A stretch of 47,005 bases of DNA from a virus. Below the pieces are notes generated by a model that saw only the letters and a program-made list of their open reading frames with translations, was not told the DNA's origin and searched no databases. Shown here piece after piece: positions 36,491 through 45,062 of the stretch. Position 1 is the stretch's first letter, and each line of letters starts with the position of its first letter. A program made the translations under genes and the position numbers. Location of the stretch: positions 1 through 47,005 of the IMG/VR virus record IMGVR_UViG_3300027339_000423; one strand, given 5' to 3'.

Positions 36491-39225
36491 CGATGCAGCC
36501 TGACGAAGCTGAGCTGCCCCGCAGCCGGGATGAGCGTCTGCAGGCCGCGCGCGCCGCCCGCCTGGCTGAGCGGCAGGCCATGGCTGACCAGCTGCGCGCC
36601 GCCATGCCCGCCGCGATGGCCCAGCTGCCGCAGTGGCTGCTGTGGCGCTTGGAGGATGTGCCCGGCCGCAGCAAGCCGGCCAAGGTGCCGTACTACGCCA
36701 GCGGTCAGCGCCGCCGGGGCGAAATGGGCACGCCGCAAGACCGGGCGGCCCTGGTACCGCTGGACGTGGCGCTGCAACGCCTGCAGCGCGGGCCGCAGTG
36801 GTCGGGCATCGGCTTCGCCTTCCTGGCCGGTGACGGGCTGATCGGCATTGACGTCGACCACGCCATCGATGCCGCTACCGGCGAGCCGTCTGATCTGTGC
36901 CGCCTGGTGGTGGAAAGCTGCGACAGCTACACCGAGCTCAGCCCCAGCGGCACCGGCGTGCACGTGATCGTGGCCGGTGAGTGCCAGACCTTCAAGGACG
37001 ATGTGCTGGGCCTGGAGGTGTACGCCGGCGCGCGCTACTTCACCTGCACCGGCCGGCCCGTGCCGTGGGCGGCCACGCCGGCGGACGTGCGCCCGGTGGC
37101 GCCCGAGGTGCTGGCCTACCTGCGCGAGCTGGTGGACGACAGCCGCGAGCGCCAGCGCGCGGCGCGCGCGGCCGCGGTGGCACCGCCGTCTGCAGACGCG
37201 CCGCCCGATGCGCCAGCCCCCGCACCACCGGCCCCGCCCGCACCCACCCAGCAGGTGAGGCCGCCAGCCCCCGCGCCGGCGGTGCCGGCGGGCTCTGGTG
37301 GCGACGACTTCAAGCGCGTGAACGACGCGGCCATGGCGGCGCTGCACCAGTGGGTGCCGGCGCTGCTGCCCGAGGCGCAGGAGCGCGGGGCGGGCAAGGG
37401 CTACCGCGTCACCAGCAAGGCGCTGGGGCGTGATCTGCAGGAAGACCTGAGCATCCTGCCCAGCGGGATCGTCGACTTCGGCGTGCACGACATTGGCGAC
37501 GCGCGGCAGGGCAAGCGCTCGCCCGTCGACCTGGTGATGGAGTGGGGCAGCCGCGTTGGCGTGGCCGCCGACAAGCCGGCCGAGGCGCTGCGCTGGCTGG
37601 CGGACAGGCTGGGCATCGCGCTGGCGCGGCCGGCGCTGCGGCGAGTGGATGGTGCAGCGCCTCGGGCGGAGGCCCCTGCTGGGCGGGGCGCGCGCCCAGG
37701 CGCGCCACAGCAGGGGGAGGGCGACGCCCGCTCGGGCCCTGCTGCCGGCCAGCCCGCCGCGGCCGACGATGGCGACGATAGAGGCGCCGGGCCCGACGAT
37801 GAAGGCGGCGATGGTGGTGGTGGCGGCTCCGGCCGCGGCAAGATTCCGCCGGAGGTGTGGGCCAAGGTCGAGGCGATGATGGGGCGCTTCGCGCTGGTCT
37901 ATGGCACTGACACGGCATGGGACCGCGACAAGCTCAAGCTGGTGCGTATCCCGGCGATGCGGCTGGCGCTTGGTGGCCTGCCGGTCAAGCTGTGGCTGGC
38001 CAGCGATGCGCGCGACATGGTCGACGCTGAGGACCTGGTGTTCGAGCCCGACGAGGACGTGCAGCCGCCACGGATCAACATGTGGAACGGGCTGGATCTG
38101 CAGCCTGTGCCATGCGAGCCGGCGGACGTGGACGTGATGCTGCAGCTGCTGCGGCACCTGTGCAGCGAGACGCGGATCCTGGACGCCGATGGCAAGCCTA
38201 TGGCCAGTGCGGTGGATGATGTGGTGCACTGGGTGCTGTGCTGGCTGGCGCTGCCGTTGAAGCGGCCGGGCACCAAGCTCGCCTCAGCTGTGGTGATGCA
38301 CGGTGCACAGGGCACTGGCAAGAACATCTTCTTCGATGCCTGGCGCGACCTGTACGGCACCTACGGCATCACGGTCACGCAGACCGAGCTGGAAGACAAG
38401 TACAACGGCTGGGTCAGCCGCAAGCTGGCGGTGGTCGGCGACGAGGTGGTCTCGCGCGCCGAGATGTACCACAACAAGAACCGGCTGAAGCTGATCGTGA
38501 CGCAGCGCGACAAGTTCGCGATCCGCGATCTGTTCACGGCGACGCGCTGGGAGAGCAACCACGCGAACGTGGTGTTCCTGTCGAATGAAACCGAGCCGCT
38601 GGTGCTTGAGGACCGCGATCGGCGCTACCTGGTCGTCTACACCCCGCTGGAAGCGCCAGAGGAGCTGTACCAGCGCGCACGCGCCTTCCTGGCCGACGGC
38701 GGCAGGGCGATGTGGCTGGACTACCTGCTGAGCTACGACCTGGCCGGCTTCGAGGCCCACACCAAGCCGCCGCTCACCGAGGCCAAGCGGGCGCTGATCG
38801 AGGCGAACTGGCGCCCGGCCGTGCGGTTCGTTCACGACTGGCTGGAAGGGATGCTGGACCTGCCGGTGCGCGTGTGCAGCGTGGAACAGCTCTACCGTGC
38901 CTTCAAGCGCTGGTGCGACCAGACGGGCGAGCGGTGGCCGCCGTCGCAGCCGAAGTTCACGACCGAGATCAATCGATGGGTCAGCGAGTCGCGCAGGCGT
39001 GGGGCGAACGGGCAGTTCCCACCGCTGCGCCTGACCTACAAGGTGATCGGCCTGGCCGAGACGGCCACGAAGCGCAAGTCGGCCCGGTGCTTCGTGCCGA
39101 TCGATTGCAGGCCAGAACCGGGTGTGACCGAGGGGGCGTGGGCCTGGGATGCCATCCAGGCCTTCGAGCATGACCTGTGGGTATTCCTTGGCCGCCGGCC
39201 TGCCGTAGACGAGGGCAGCACATGA
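36487..39225 (+). CDS. Primase-helicase (prim-pol-like N-terminus, D5/VirE-type helicase)
   Basis: 912 aa. The N-terminal part has GLIGIDVDHAID and SPSGTGVHVIVAG, typical of phage prim-pol/DUF3987-linked primases that act on plus-single-strand templates. A Pro/Ala linker (220-270) and a second acidic Gly-rich linker (410-450) separate regions. The helicase has MHGAQGTGKNIF (Walker A), VVGDEVVSRAE (Walker B-like) and VVFLSNETEP (sensor 1). It is unrelated in layout to the TOPRIM primase of the left element. Repeats just downstream may be its origin. Confidence 0.85.
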   Translation: MTMQPDEAELPRSRDERLQAARAARLAERQAMADQLRAAMPAAMAQLPQWLLWRLEDVPGRSKPAKVPYYASGQRRRGEMGTPQDRAALVPLDVALQRLQRGPQWSGIGFAFLAGDGLIGIDVDHAIDAATGEPSDLCRLVVESCDSYTELSPSGTGVHVIVAGECQTFKDDVLGLEVYAGARYFTCTGRPVPWAATPADVRPVAPEVLAYLRELVDDSRERQRAARAAAVAPPSADAPPDAPAPAPPAPPAPTQQVRPPAPAPAVPAGSGGDDFKRVNDAAMAALHQWVPALLPEAQERGAGKGYRVTSKALGRDLQEDLSILPSGIVDFGVHDIGDARQGKRSPVDLVMEWGSRVGVAADKPAEALRWLADRLGIALARPALRRVDGAAPRAEAPAGRGARPGAPQQGEGDARSGPAAGQPAAADDGDDRGAGPDDEGGDGGGGGSGRGKIPPEVWAKVEAMMGRFALVYGTDTAWDRDKLKLVRIPAMRLALGGLPVKLWLASDARDMVDAEDLVFEPDEDVQPPRINMWNGLDLQPVPCEPADVDVMLQLLRHLCSETRILDADGKPMASAVDDVVHWVLCWLALPLKRPGTKLASAVVMHGAQGTGKNIFFDAWRDLYGTYGITVTQTELEDKYNGWVSRKLAVVGDEVVSRAEMYHNKNRLKLIVTQRDKFAIRDLFTATRWESNHANVVFLSNETEPLVLEDRDRRYLVVYTPLEAPEELYQRARAFLADGGRAMWLDYLLSYDLAGFEAHTKPPLTEAKRALIEANWRPAVRFVHDWLEGMLDLPVRVCSVEQLYRAFKRWCDQTGERWPPSQPKFTTEINRWVSESRRRGANGQFPPLRLTYKVIGLAETATKRKSARCFVPIDCRPEPGVTEGAWAWDAIQAFEHDLWVFLGRRPAVDEGST

Positions 39226-39270
39226 GCTCTTTCTACTGCGTTTCGCTCTGGTTGCGCCGTAAGTCGTTAT

Positions 39271-39431
39271 CGCTACGCGATTTACGCGGTTACGCGCGTA
39301 TCGCCCATAGGCGTGTGCATGTGCGTGATGGAAGATCGATCGCCGGACAGCGGCATTGGTGCGTGCGGACGATGGCGTAACGACGTGTTCGGCGTAGCGA
39401 CAAGCACTTAGCGCGTAACGGACGCGTAACG
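39271..39431. repeat. GCGTAACG repeats in both orientations, origin-like
   Basis: Plus-strand copies of GCGTARCG start at 39375, 39392, 39413 and 39424. Opposite copies are CGCTACGC (39271-39278) and GTTACGCG (39289-39296). The 268-bp non-coding gap 39226-39493 in which they lie is less GC-rich than its surroundings and directly follows the primase-helicase gene. An origin of phage replication is the simplest reading. Confidence 0.55.
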
Positions 39432-39493
39432 AGCATGCAACGCGCGCGTGCGCCTTTCGTTCTTCGATCTCTTTCAGGAAAGGGGTGGTGTTG

Positions 39494-39925
39494 ATGGGGA
39501 AGATTCGTGGGACCGGCCAGCCGGCCAGCTCAGCGGCTGCTGACCGTGTTGAACCGCAGGTCGACGCGATGCTGATCAACTGGGGGCGGTGGGCCCGCGG
39601 TGGTGGTGAGTCCAGCGGTGGCGCCTCGGGCGTGTGGCGCTTCGCGTCGCGCGGCAGCCGGGCCGCGGCCTATCACGGCGCGTTGACGGTGGTGCCCATC
39701 GATGTGCAGCAGGCCAGGGCAGTGGAGGCGGTGGTGTGTGCACCAGGTTTCAGCCCGCTGTTCCGCGGCCTGCTGCGGGCCCACTACGTGCAGCAGACCC
39801 ACCAGGCGCGCACCTGCCGCGAGCTGGGCATCCTGCCGCCGACCTATGAGCACTGGCTCTGGCGGGCGGCGCAGCACTTCGTCGAGCGCTCGCGCTGTGT
39901 GCAAAATCTGGCCGCGTCCTGTTGA
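39494..39925 (+). CDS. Q-like late gene regulator
   Basis: 143 aa from ATG 39494, with GGAAAGGGG about 8 bp upstream. AMLINWGRWARGGGESSGG near the start and RGLLRAHYVQQTHQARTCRE with LGILPPTYEHWLWRA at the end match the layout of phage late regulators with a C-terminal helix-turn-helix. The gene is directly followed by a TTGACG-N18-CATAAT promoter and two hairpins before the first late gene, the arrangement of lambda Q, pR' and tR'. It probably antiterminates or activates late transcription. Confidence 0.65.
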   Translation: MGKIRGTGQPASSAAADRVEPQVDAMLINWGRWARGGGESSGGASGVWRFASRGSRAAAYHGALTVVPIDVQQARAVEAVVCAPGFSPLFRGLLRAHYVQQTHQARTCRELGILPPTYEHWLWRAAQHFVERSRCVQNLAASC

Positions 39926-39951
39926 CGTTGGCTGAAACCCAGCCACATAAT
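39922..39951 (+). promoter_or_regulatory. Late promoter (pR'-like)
   Basis: TTGACG (39922-39927) and CATAAT (39946-39951) are separated by 18 bp and overlap the end of the Q-like gene. Confidence 0.72.
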
Positions 39952-39992
39952 CGCGCCCACAATTGATCCCGTCCGCCGCACGTCGGTGAGTA

Positions 39993-40015
39993 GCAGTAGC
40001 GCGAAGCGCTGCTGC
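39993..40015 (+). terminator. Hairpin downstream of the late promoter
   Basis: GCAGTAGCGC and GCGCTGCTGC form a 10-bp stem (one G-T pair) around a GAA loop, about 40 bp after the late promoter. Only a weak T-run follows, so it may be a pause or attenuator site for the Q-like protein. Confidence 0.5.
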
Positions 40016-40054
40016 TGCTTTGGAAGACAAGACACTGACGCGCCGGATCACCGC

Positions 40055-40088
40055 AAGCCCCGATGGCCAAACGCCTCGGGGCTTTTTT
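40055..40088 (+). terminator. Rho-independent terminator before the late genes (tR'-like)
   Basis: AAGCCCCGA (40055-40063) pairs with TCGGGGCTT (40076-40084), followed by TTTTTT. It lies between the late promoter and the first late gene and should block late transcription until antitermination. Confidence 0.82.
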
Positions 40089-40089
40089 C

Positions 40090-40635
40090 ATGGCCGTTGC
40101 AGCCCCCAAGCCCTGCTGCCATCCCGGGTGTCGAGCCCTGGTGCACGATGGGACGAGCCGCTGCATGGACCACAAGCGCCGCGCCTGGATGCCGGCGCTG
40201 TCTGTGGTCAATCGCGTGACGGGCAGGCGTCTGCAATCCATGCGCGCCGCGCTGTTCATGCGCGAGCCGCTGTGCCGGAGCTGCTCGGAGCGCGGCTTCT
40301 CCGTCATCGCCACGCAGCGCGATCACATCGTGTCGCTTGCCGAAGGCGGCACCGATGACGACAGCAACGTGCAGCCGCTGTGCGACGGCTGCCACAGCCA
40401 GAAGACCCTGGCCGAGGCCCTGCGCGGCCGCGGCCTGGCCGCCCGCCCCTCGCTGCCCCTGGCCGGGCCCGCGGCGCTGCCGGTGCCCCACCAGCCTCCA
40501 CCGGCGGTCGGACACCCCGGGGGGGCCGAAATCTCTGGAGCCCCTCAAGTGGAAACCGATCCCCAAGTCAAACTTTTGTGCGCGGGAGTTTCCACCGGGG
40601 GGGTACCCCATTCGGCCGTCGAGGTGGCATCGTGA
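40090..40635 (+). CDS. HNH endonuclease
   Basis: 181 aa from ATG 40090; an in-frame ATG at 40063 lies within the terminator hairpin and is less likely. The HNH core is CRSCSERG, then RDHIVSLAEGGTDDDSNVQP and LCDGCHSQKT, with CxxC pairs for a structural zinc and the catalytic DH. In many HK97-type phages such an enzyme next to terminase is needed for cohesive-end packaging. The last 50 residues are low complexity and may not be constrained. Confidence 0.85.
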   Translation: MAVAAPKPCCHPGCRALVHDGTSRCMDHKRRAWMPALSVVNRVTGRRLQSMRAALFMREPLCRSCSERGFSVIATQRDHIVSLAEGGTDDDSNVQPLCDGCHSQKTLAEALRGRGLAARPSLPLAGPAALPVPHQPPPAVGHPGGAEISGAPQVETDPQVKLLCAGVSTGGVPHSAVEVAS

Positions 40636-41198
40636 CCGGTACGCGTGGCCCCAAGAGCCTGCCGGGGAACGTGCACCAGATCCGCGGCAACCCGTCGAAA
40701 CTGCCGCTGTCTCAGCTCATGGACGAGCTGCAGCCGCTGGTCGAAATCCCCAACTGCCCGGCACACCTGCTGCCCGAGGCGCGGCGCGAGTGGAAGCGCA
40801 TCGTCCCCGAGCTGGAACGCTACGGCCTCATCAGCAAGCTGGACCGGTCAGCCCTGGCGCTGTACTGCCAGGCCTACGCGCGCTGGGTCTGGGCCGAGCA
40901 GCAATTGCAGGCCGCGGCAGCAGCGGCCGCCAAGGGACGAGCTGAGGCCGAAGCCGAGGGCAAGTCCTGGGCGGGCGGAGACGGCTACACCGTGCCTACG
41001 CCCAACGGCCACATGACGTACAGCCCGCACTGGGTGATCAGCAACAAGGCGCAGGAGCAGGTGCACAAGTTCCTCGCTGAGTTCGGCCTCAGCCCGGTCA
41101 ACCGGGGTCGGGTGTCGATGAGCAACAACCGCCAGGCCGACTGGATCGGCCATGGCGACCGGGACGACGAGAAGCCGCAGGGCTTCGGCGCGCTGTGA
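40632..41198 (+). CDS. Terminase small subunit (P27 family)
   Basis: 188 aa from GTG 40632, preceded by GAGGTGG, overlapping the HNH stop. TRGPKSLPGNVHQIRGNP at the start and LLPEARREWKRIVPELERYG followed by LDRSALALYCQAYARWV are the hallmarks of the P27 small-terminase family. The end, NKAQEQVHKFLAEFGLSPVN, is also typical. It recognises the packaging site and loads the large subunit. Confidence 0.88.
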   Translation: MTGTRGPKSLPGNVHQIRGNPSKLPLSQLMDELQPLVEIPNCPAHLLPEARREWKRIVPELERYGLISKLDRSALALYCQAYARWVWAEQQLQAAAAAAAKGRAEAEAEGKSWAGGDGYTVPTPNGHMTYSPHWVISNKAQEQVHKFLAEFGLSPVNRGRVSMSNNRQADWIGHGDRDDEKPQGFGAL

Positions 41199-41202
41199 CG
41201 GT

Positions 41203-42915
41203 ATGAAGGACTACGCCGCCATCGCCACCCGCTACGCGCAGGACGTCATCGACGGCCGCATCCCCGCGTGCAAGTGGGTTCAGCTGGCCGCCCAGCGGCA
41301 CATGCGCGACCTGGCGCGCGCCGGCTCGGCCGGCTTCCCGTACGTGTGGAACCCCGAGCTGAAGGACACCAAGGGCAAGGCCTTCCGGCCGGCCGACCGG
41401 ATCTGCGGCTTCGTCGAGCTGATGCCGCACATCAAGGGTGACTGGGCCGCACGCAACGAACTGGTGCGTCTGGAGTCGTGGCAGGTCTTCTGCCTGGCCA
41501 GCATCTATGGTTGGGTGCACCAGGGCACGCTGAAGCGCCGGTTCCTGAAGGCAGACCTGTACGTGCCGCGCAAGAACGCCAAGTCGACGAAGGCGGCCGG
41601 CGTCGGCAACTTCATGCTCGCGGCAGATGGCGAGCACGGCGCCGAGGTCTACAGCGGCGCCACCAGCCAGAAGCAGGCGCTTGAAGTCTTCCGCCCGGCG
41701 CAGCTGATGGCGAAGATGAACGCAGCATTCCGCTCGCATTACGGCGTGCTGGTCAACGCCAGCAACCTGGCGGTGCTCGACACGAACAGCAAGTTCGAAC
41801 CGCTGATCGGCAAGCCCGGCGATGGCGCGTCGCCCAGCTGTGCGATCGTCGACGAGTACCACGAGCATGCCACCAGCGAGCTGTACGACACCATGTGGAC
41901 CGGCATGGGCGCCCGCAGCCAGCCGCTGCTGCTGGTGATCACCACCGCCGGCAACAACATCGGCGGCCCCGCCTACACGCACCAGGTTGAGCTGCAGAAG
42001 ATCCTGCAGGGCGTCACCGTCGACGAGACCCGCTGGGGGATCATCTATGGCATCGACGCCGACGACGACTGGACGGACCCGGCCGTCCTGCGCAAGGCCA
42101 ACCCGAACTTCGGGGTCAGCGTCAGCGCCGAGTTCCTGGAGGCCGCCCAGCGCGAAGCGATCAACGACCCACGCAAGCAGGCGGTCTTCAAGACCAAGCA
42201 CCTGAACGTGTGGGTCAACAGCGGCAGTCCTTGGATCGACATCGCCAAGCTGCAGGCGTGTGGCGACACCAACCTTCGCGAGGAAGACTTCCGCGGCGAG
42301 ACCTGCTGGTTGGGGACCGACTTGGCCAGCAAGACCGACATCGCCAGCAAGGCCAAGGTCTTCCGCCGCCGGGAGGCCGACGGCCGCGTGCACACCTACC
42401 TGTTCACCCGCAACTATCTGCCGCAGGCCTGTGTGCAGCGTCCTGAGAACGGGCACTACCAAGGCTGGGTGGCGCAGGGCATGCTGACCCAGACTCCCGG
42501 CAACATGATCGACCTGGGCTACATCAGCGATGCCATCCAGGCAGACGCCGAGATGCACGTGGTGGCCGAGATCGGCATGGACGCCTGGGGCTCGCGCGAG
42601 ATCGCGCCGCAGCTGCAGAACGACGGCTTCACTGTGGTCGACGTGCCCATGACAGTGCGGCACCTGTCCGAGCCGATGAAGGAGATCAACGCCCTGATCG
42701 AGGACGGCCGCTTCCATCACGACGGCAATCTGGCCACCGTGTGGATGTTCTCCAACGTCGAGGTGCAGCCCGATCGCAACGACAACATCTTCCCTCGCAA
42801 GTCCAGCGCGGAGAAGAAGATTGACGCCGCTGTGGCGTGCATCCTGGCGGTGGGACGTGCCATGTCCAGCGCCGGAAGCCAGGATGAGCAGTCCTGGTGG
42901 GAGGTCGAGGCATGA
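41203..42915 (+). CDS. Terminase large subunit (HK97/P27-associated type)
   Basis: 570 aa from ATG 41203. The ATPase domain has VPRKNAKSTKAA (deviant Walker A), the helicase-like YSGATSQKQALEVFRPAQLM and CAIVDEYHEH (Walker B with the catalytic Glu). The nuclease part has CWLGTDLASKTDIAS with its Asp, IGMDAWGS and a final Asp in KKIDAAVA. It cuts concatemeric DNA and powers packaging into the head. Confidence 0.93.
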   Translation: MKDYAAIATRYAQDVIDGRIPACKWVQLAAQRHMRDLARAGSAGFPYVWNPELKDTKGKAFRPADRICGFVELMPHIKGDWAARNELVRLESWQVFCLASIYGWVHQGTLKRRFLKADLYVPRKNAKSTKAAGVGNFMLAADGEHGAEVYSGATSQKQALEVFRPAQLMAKMNAAFRSHYGVLVNASNLAVLDTNSKFEPLIGKPGDGASPSCAIVDEYHEHATSELYDTMWTGMGARSQPLLLVITTAGNNIGGPAYTHQVELQKILQGVTVDETRWGIIYGIDADDDWTDPAVLRKANPNFGVSVSAEFLEAAQREAINDPRKQAVFKTKHLNVWVNSGSPWIDIAKLQACGDTNLREEDFRGETCWLGTDLASKTDIASKAKVFRRREADGRVHTYLFTRNYLPQACVQRPENGHYQGWVAQGMLTQTPGNMIDLGYISDAIQADAEMHVVAEIGMDAWGSREIAPQLQNDGFTVVDVPMTVRHLSEPMKEINALIEDGRFHHDGNLATVWMFSNVEVQPDRNDNIFPRKSSAEKKIDAAVACILAVGRAMSSAGSQDEQSWWEVEA

Positions 42916-43115
42916 GCAAGCTGGCAGCCCAGCTGCGAGGCGCCCGCGAATCGATGCGGGGCGCCATTGCCGCCAACGCACCGGACGCCCTGATGCTGGC
43001 TGGCGCCAGCTCTCTGTCCTACGGCGCCTGGCTGGTCTATCCGCCGGCCGGATTCATCGTCGGAGGCCTCCTGCTGCTGGCGGCAGGCATCCTTGCATCG
43101 AAGGGTGGCGACTGA
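42912..43115 (+). CDS. Small membrane protein between terminase and portal
   Basis: 67 aa from ATG 42912, overlapping the terminase stop. A hydrophobic region, GAWLVYPPAGFIVGGLLLLA and AGILA, forms one long or two short membrane helices. Genes of this kind occur at this place in HK97-type phages; function unknown. Its stop overlaps the portal start. Confidence 0.6.
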   Translation: MSKLAAQLRGARESMRGAIAANAPDALMLAGASSLSYGAWLVYPPAGFIVGGLLLLAAGILASKGGD

Positions 43116-44341
43116 TGGGCTACCTGTCGTCCCGCATCGGCCGCAAGGCTGCCGAGCTGACCTACGACCAGATCGCGGCGCTGATCGACGGCAATGGCGT
43201 CGGCGGCAAGGTCGCCGGCGTGCACGTGACCGAGAAGACTGCGCTGCAGGTGTCGACGGTGCTGGCCTGCGTCAAGGCCATCGCCGACGGCTGCGCCACG
43301 CCGCGACTGCATGTCTTCCGCGAGCTGCTCGACGACAAGGGCCGTGCCAAGCGTCAGCGCGCCACCAACATCCCCGAGTACCGCTTGCTGGCCCGTCGCC
43401 CGAACGAGTGGCAGACCAGCTTCGAATGGCGCCGAGAGATGACCGCGCACGCCGCGTTGTGCGGCACCGGCCTGTCGATCAAGGTCAAGCTGGGCAACAA
43501 CCGCATCAGCGAGCTGATCCCGGTGATGCCGGGCCAGTGGGACCTGCGCCGCATTAGCCGCTACGAGTTGCGCTACCGCGTGTGGGACGAGTTCGGCACC
43601 ATCGGCGAGTTCGCGCCTGACCAACTGTTTCTTCTGCACAACCTGCAGTGGGACTGGCACAAGGCCCTGAACTATGTGCAGCTCGCACGCAACGCCGTCG
43701 GCCTGGCCATGGCCACCGAGAACAGCCAGGCCGCCATGCACAAGAACGGCCTGCGCAGCAGCGGAACCTACAGCGTCGAGGGCACGCTGAACCCTGAGCA
43801 GCACGAGCGTCTGACTGCCGTGCTGAAGAAGCGCGCCGGCCCGGAGAACGCCGGGCTGCCGATGATCCTGGACCGCAACGCCAAGTGGCTGCCGGCCACC
43901 ATGAGCGGCACGGACGCCCAGCACGTCGAGACCAGGCGCCTGCAGGTGGAGGAGGTGTGCCGCGCCTTCGGCGTGTTCCCGATCATGGTCGGCCACAGCG
44001 ACAAGGCCGCCACCTTCGCCAGCAGCGAGGCGTTCTTCAGCGCGCACCTGATCCACACGCTGACCCCTTGGCACACCGCCTGGACGCAACGCATCGACGA
44101 GATGCTGCTGGATGGTAGCGGCCCGCTCTACGCCCAGTTCGACACCCGCTACATGACCGCCGGCAGCCTGAAGGACCGCGCGCAGTGGAACCGCTCGATG
44201 GTCGAGGCTGGCATCTACACCCGCAACGAGGTTCGCGACGACGAGGGCCTCGACCCGCTTGACGGCCTGGACGACCCGTTGACCCCTCTGAACATGACCG
44301 GAGCCAAGAATGGCACGCAAGAACCCGACCCTGCAGCTTGA
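43115..44341 (+). CDS. HK97-family portal protein
   Basis: 408 aa from ATG 43115. LQVSTVLACVKAIADGCATP, YRLLARRPNEWQTSFEWRRE, NGLRSSGTYSVEGTLNPEQ and EEVCRAFGVFPIMVGHSDKA followed by SSEAFFSAHLIHTLTPW are signature parts of this family. The dodecamer forms the DNA entry vertex. It overlaps the protease gene by 32 bp. Confidence 0.93.
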   Translation: MGYLSSRIGRKAAELTYDQIAALIDGNGVGGKVAGVHVTEKTALQVSTVLACVKAIADGCATPRLHVFRELLDDKGRAKRQRATNIPEYRLLARRPNEWQTSFEWRREMTAHAALCGTGLSIKVKLGNNRISELIPVMPGQWDLRRISRYELRYRVWDEFGTIGEFAPDQLFLLHNLQWDWHKALNYVQLARNAVGLAMATENSQAAMHKNGLRSSGTYSVEGTLNPEQHERLTAVLKKRAGPENAGLPMILDRNAKWLPATMSGTDAQHVETRRLQVEEVCRAFGVFPIMVGHSDKAATFASSEAFFSAHLIHTLTPWHTAWTQRIDEMLLDGSGPLYAQFDTRYMTAGSLKDRAQWNRSMVEAGIYTRNEVRDDEGLDPLDGLDDPLTPLNMTGAKNGTQEPDPAA

Positions 44342-45023
44342 GCGCCGCAGCGCCGCGCCGGAGCGCCGCGCCACCATCGTCCGCCTGGAGCAGCGCGCCG
44401 TCGGTGACGACGGCACCATCGAGGGCTACGGGTCGGTGTTCAACGTCGTCGACGACTGGGGCGACATCATCGCTCCCGGCGCGTTCGCTGCCACCCTGGC
44501 CGCGCACAAGTCCGCAGGCACGATGCCCGCGATGCTGTGGCAGCACCGCGACGCGGAGCCGATCGGCGTCTGGACCGAGATGGTCGAGGACAGCCGCGGC
44601 CTGCGCGTCAAGGGCCGCCTGGTGCTGGACGCTCCGCGCGGCAAGGAGGCGCACGCCCTGCTGAAGGCCGGTGCGCTCAACGGCCTGTCGATCGGCTTCA
44701 TCAGCAGCAAGTGGAGCTGGGACGACACCACCGACGTCCGCACGCTGCAGGAGGTCGACCTCTGGGAGGTGTCCCCGGTCACCTTCCCGGCCAACGGCCT
44801 GGCCCGCGTCGACAGCGTCAAGTCGGCCGGGCAGACGATCAACACCATCCGCGACGCGGAGCGGGCCCTGCGGGATGCGGGCCTCTCTGCCGAGCAGGCC
44901 AAGGCCGTCCTGGCCTCGGTCAAGCGCAGCGTGCAGGTCGAGCGGGATGCCGACCAGGACGCGCAGCGCGCTGTGCGCGCAGCACAACAGCTGCTCGCGA
45001 CCCTGAAAAGCGCTGCCACCTGA
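44310..45023 (+). CDS. HK97-family prohead protease
   Basis: 237 aa. IEGYGSVFNVVDDWGDIIAP, then MLWQHRDAEPIG with the catalytic His, and LNGLSIGFIS with the catalytic Ser, are the U35-type protease motifs; VDLWEVSPVTFPAN follows. It trims the capsid scaffold domain during head maturation. The C-terminus is helical and probably a self-scaffold tail. Confidence 0.92.
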   Translation: MARKNPTLQLERRSAAPERRATIVRLEQRAVGDDGTIEGYGSVFNVVDDWGDIIAPGAFAATLAAHKSAGTMPAMLWQHRDAEPIGVWTEMVEDSRGLRVKGRLVLDAPRGKEAHALLKAGALNGLSIGFISSKWSWDDTTDVRTLQEVDLWEVSPVTFPANGLARVDSVKSAGQTINTIRDAERALRDAGLSAEQAKAVLASVKRSVQVERDADQDAQRAVRAAQQLLATLKSAAT

Positions 45024-45062
45024 TCAGCGCATCCCGTACCAACCGCAATCGAAAGGACCACC

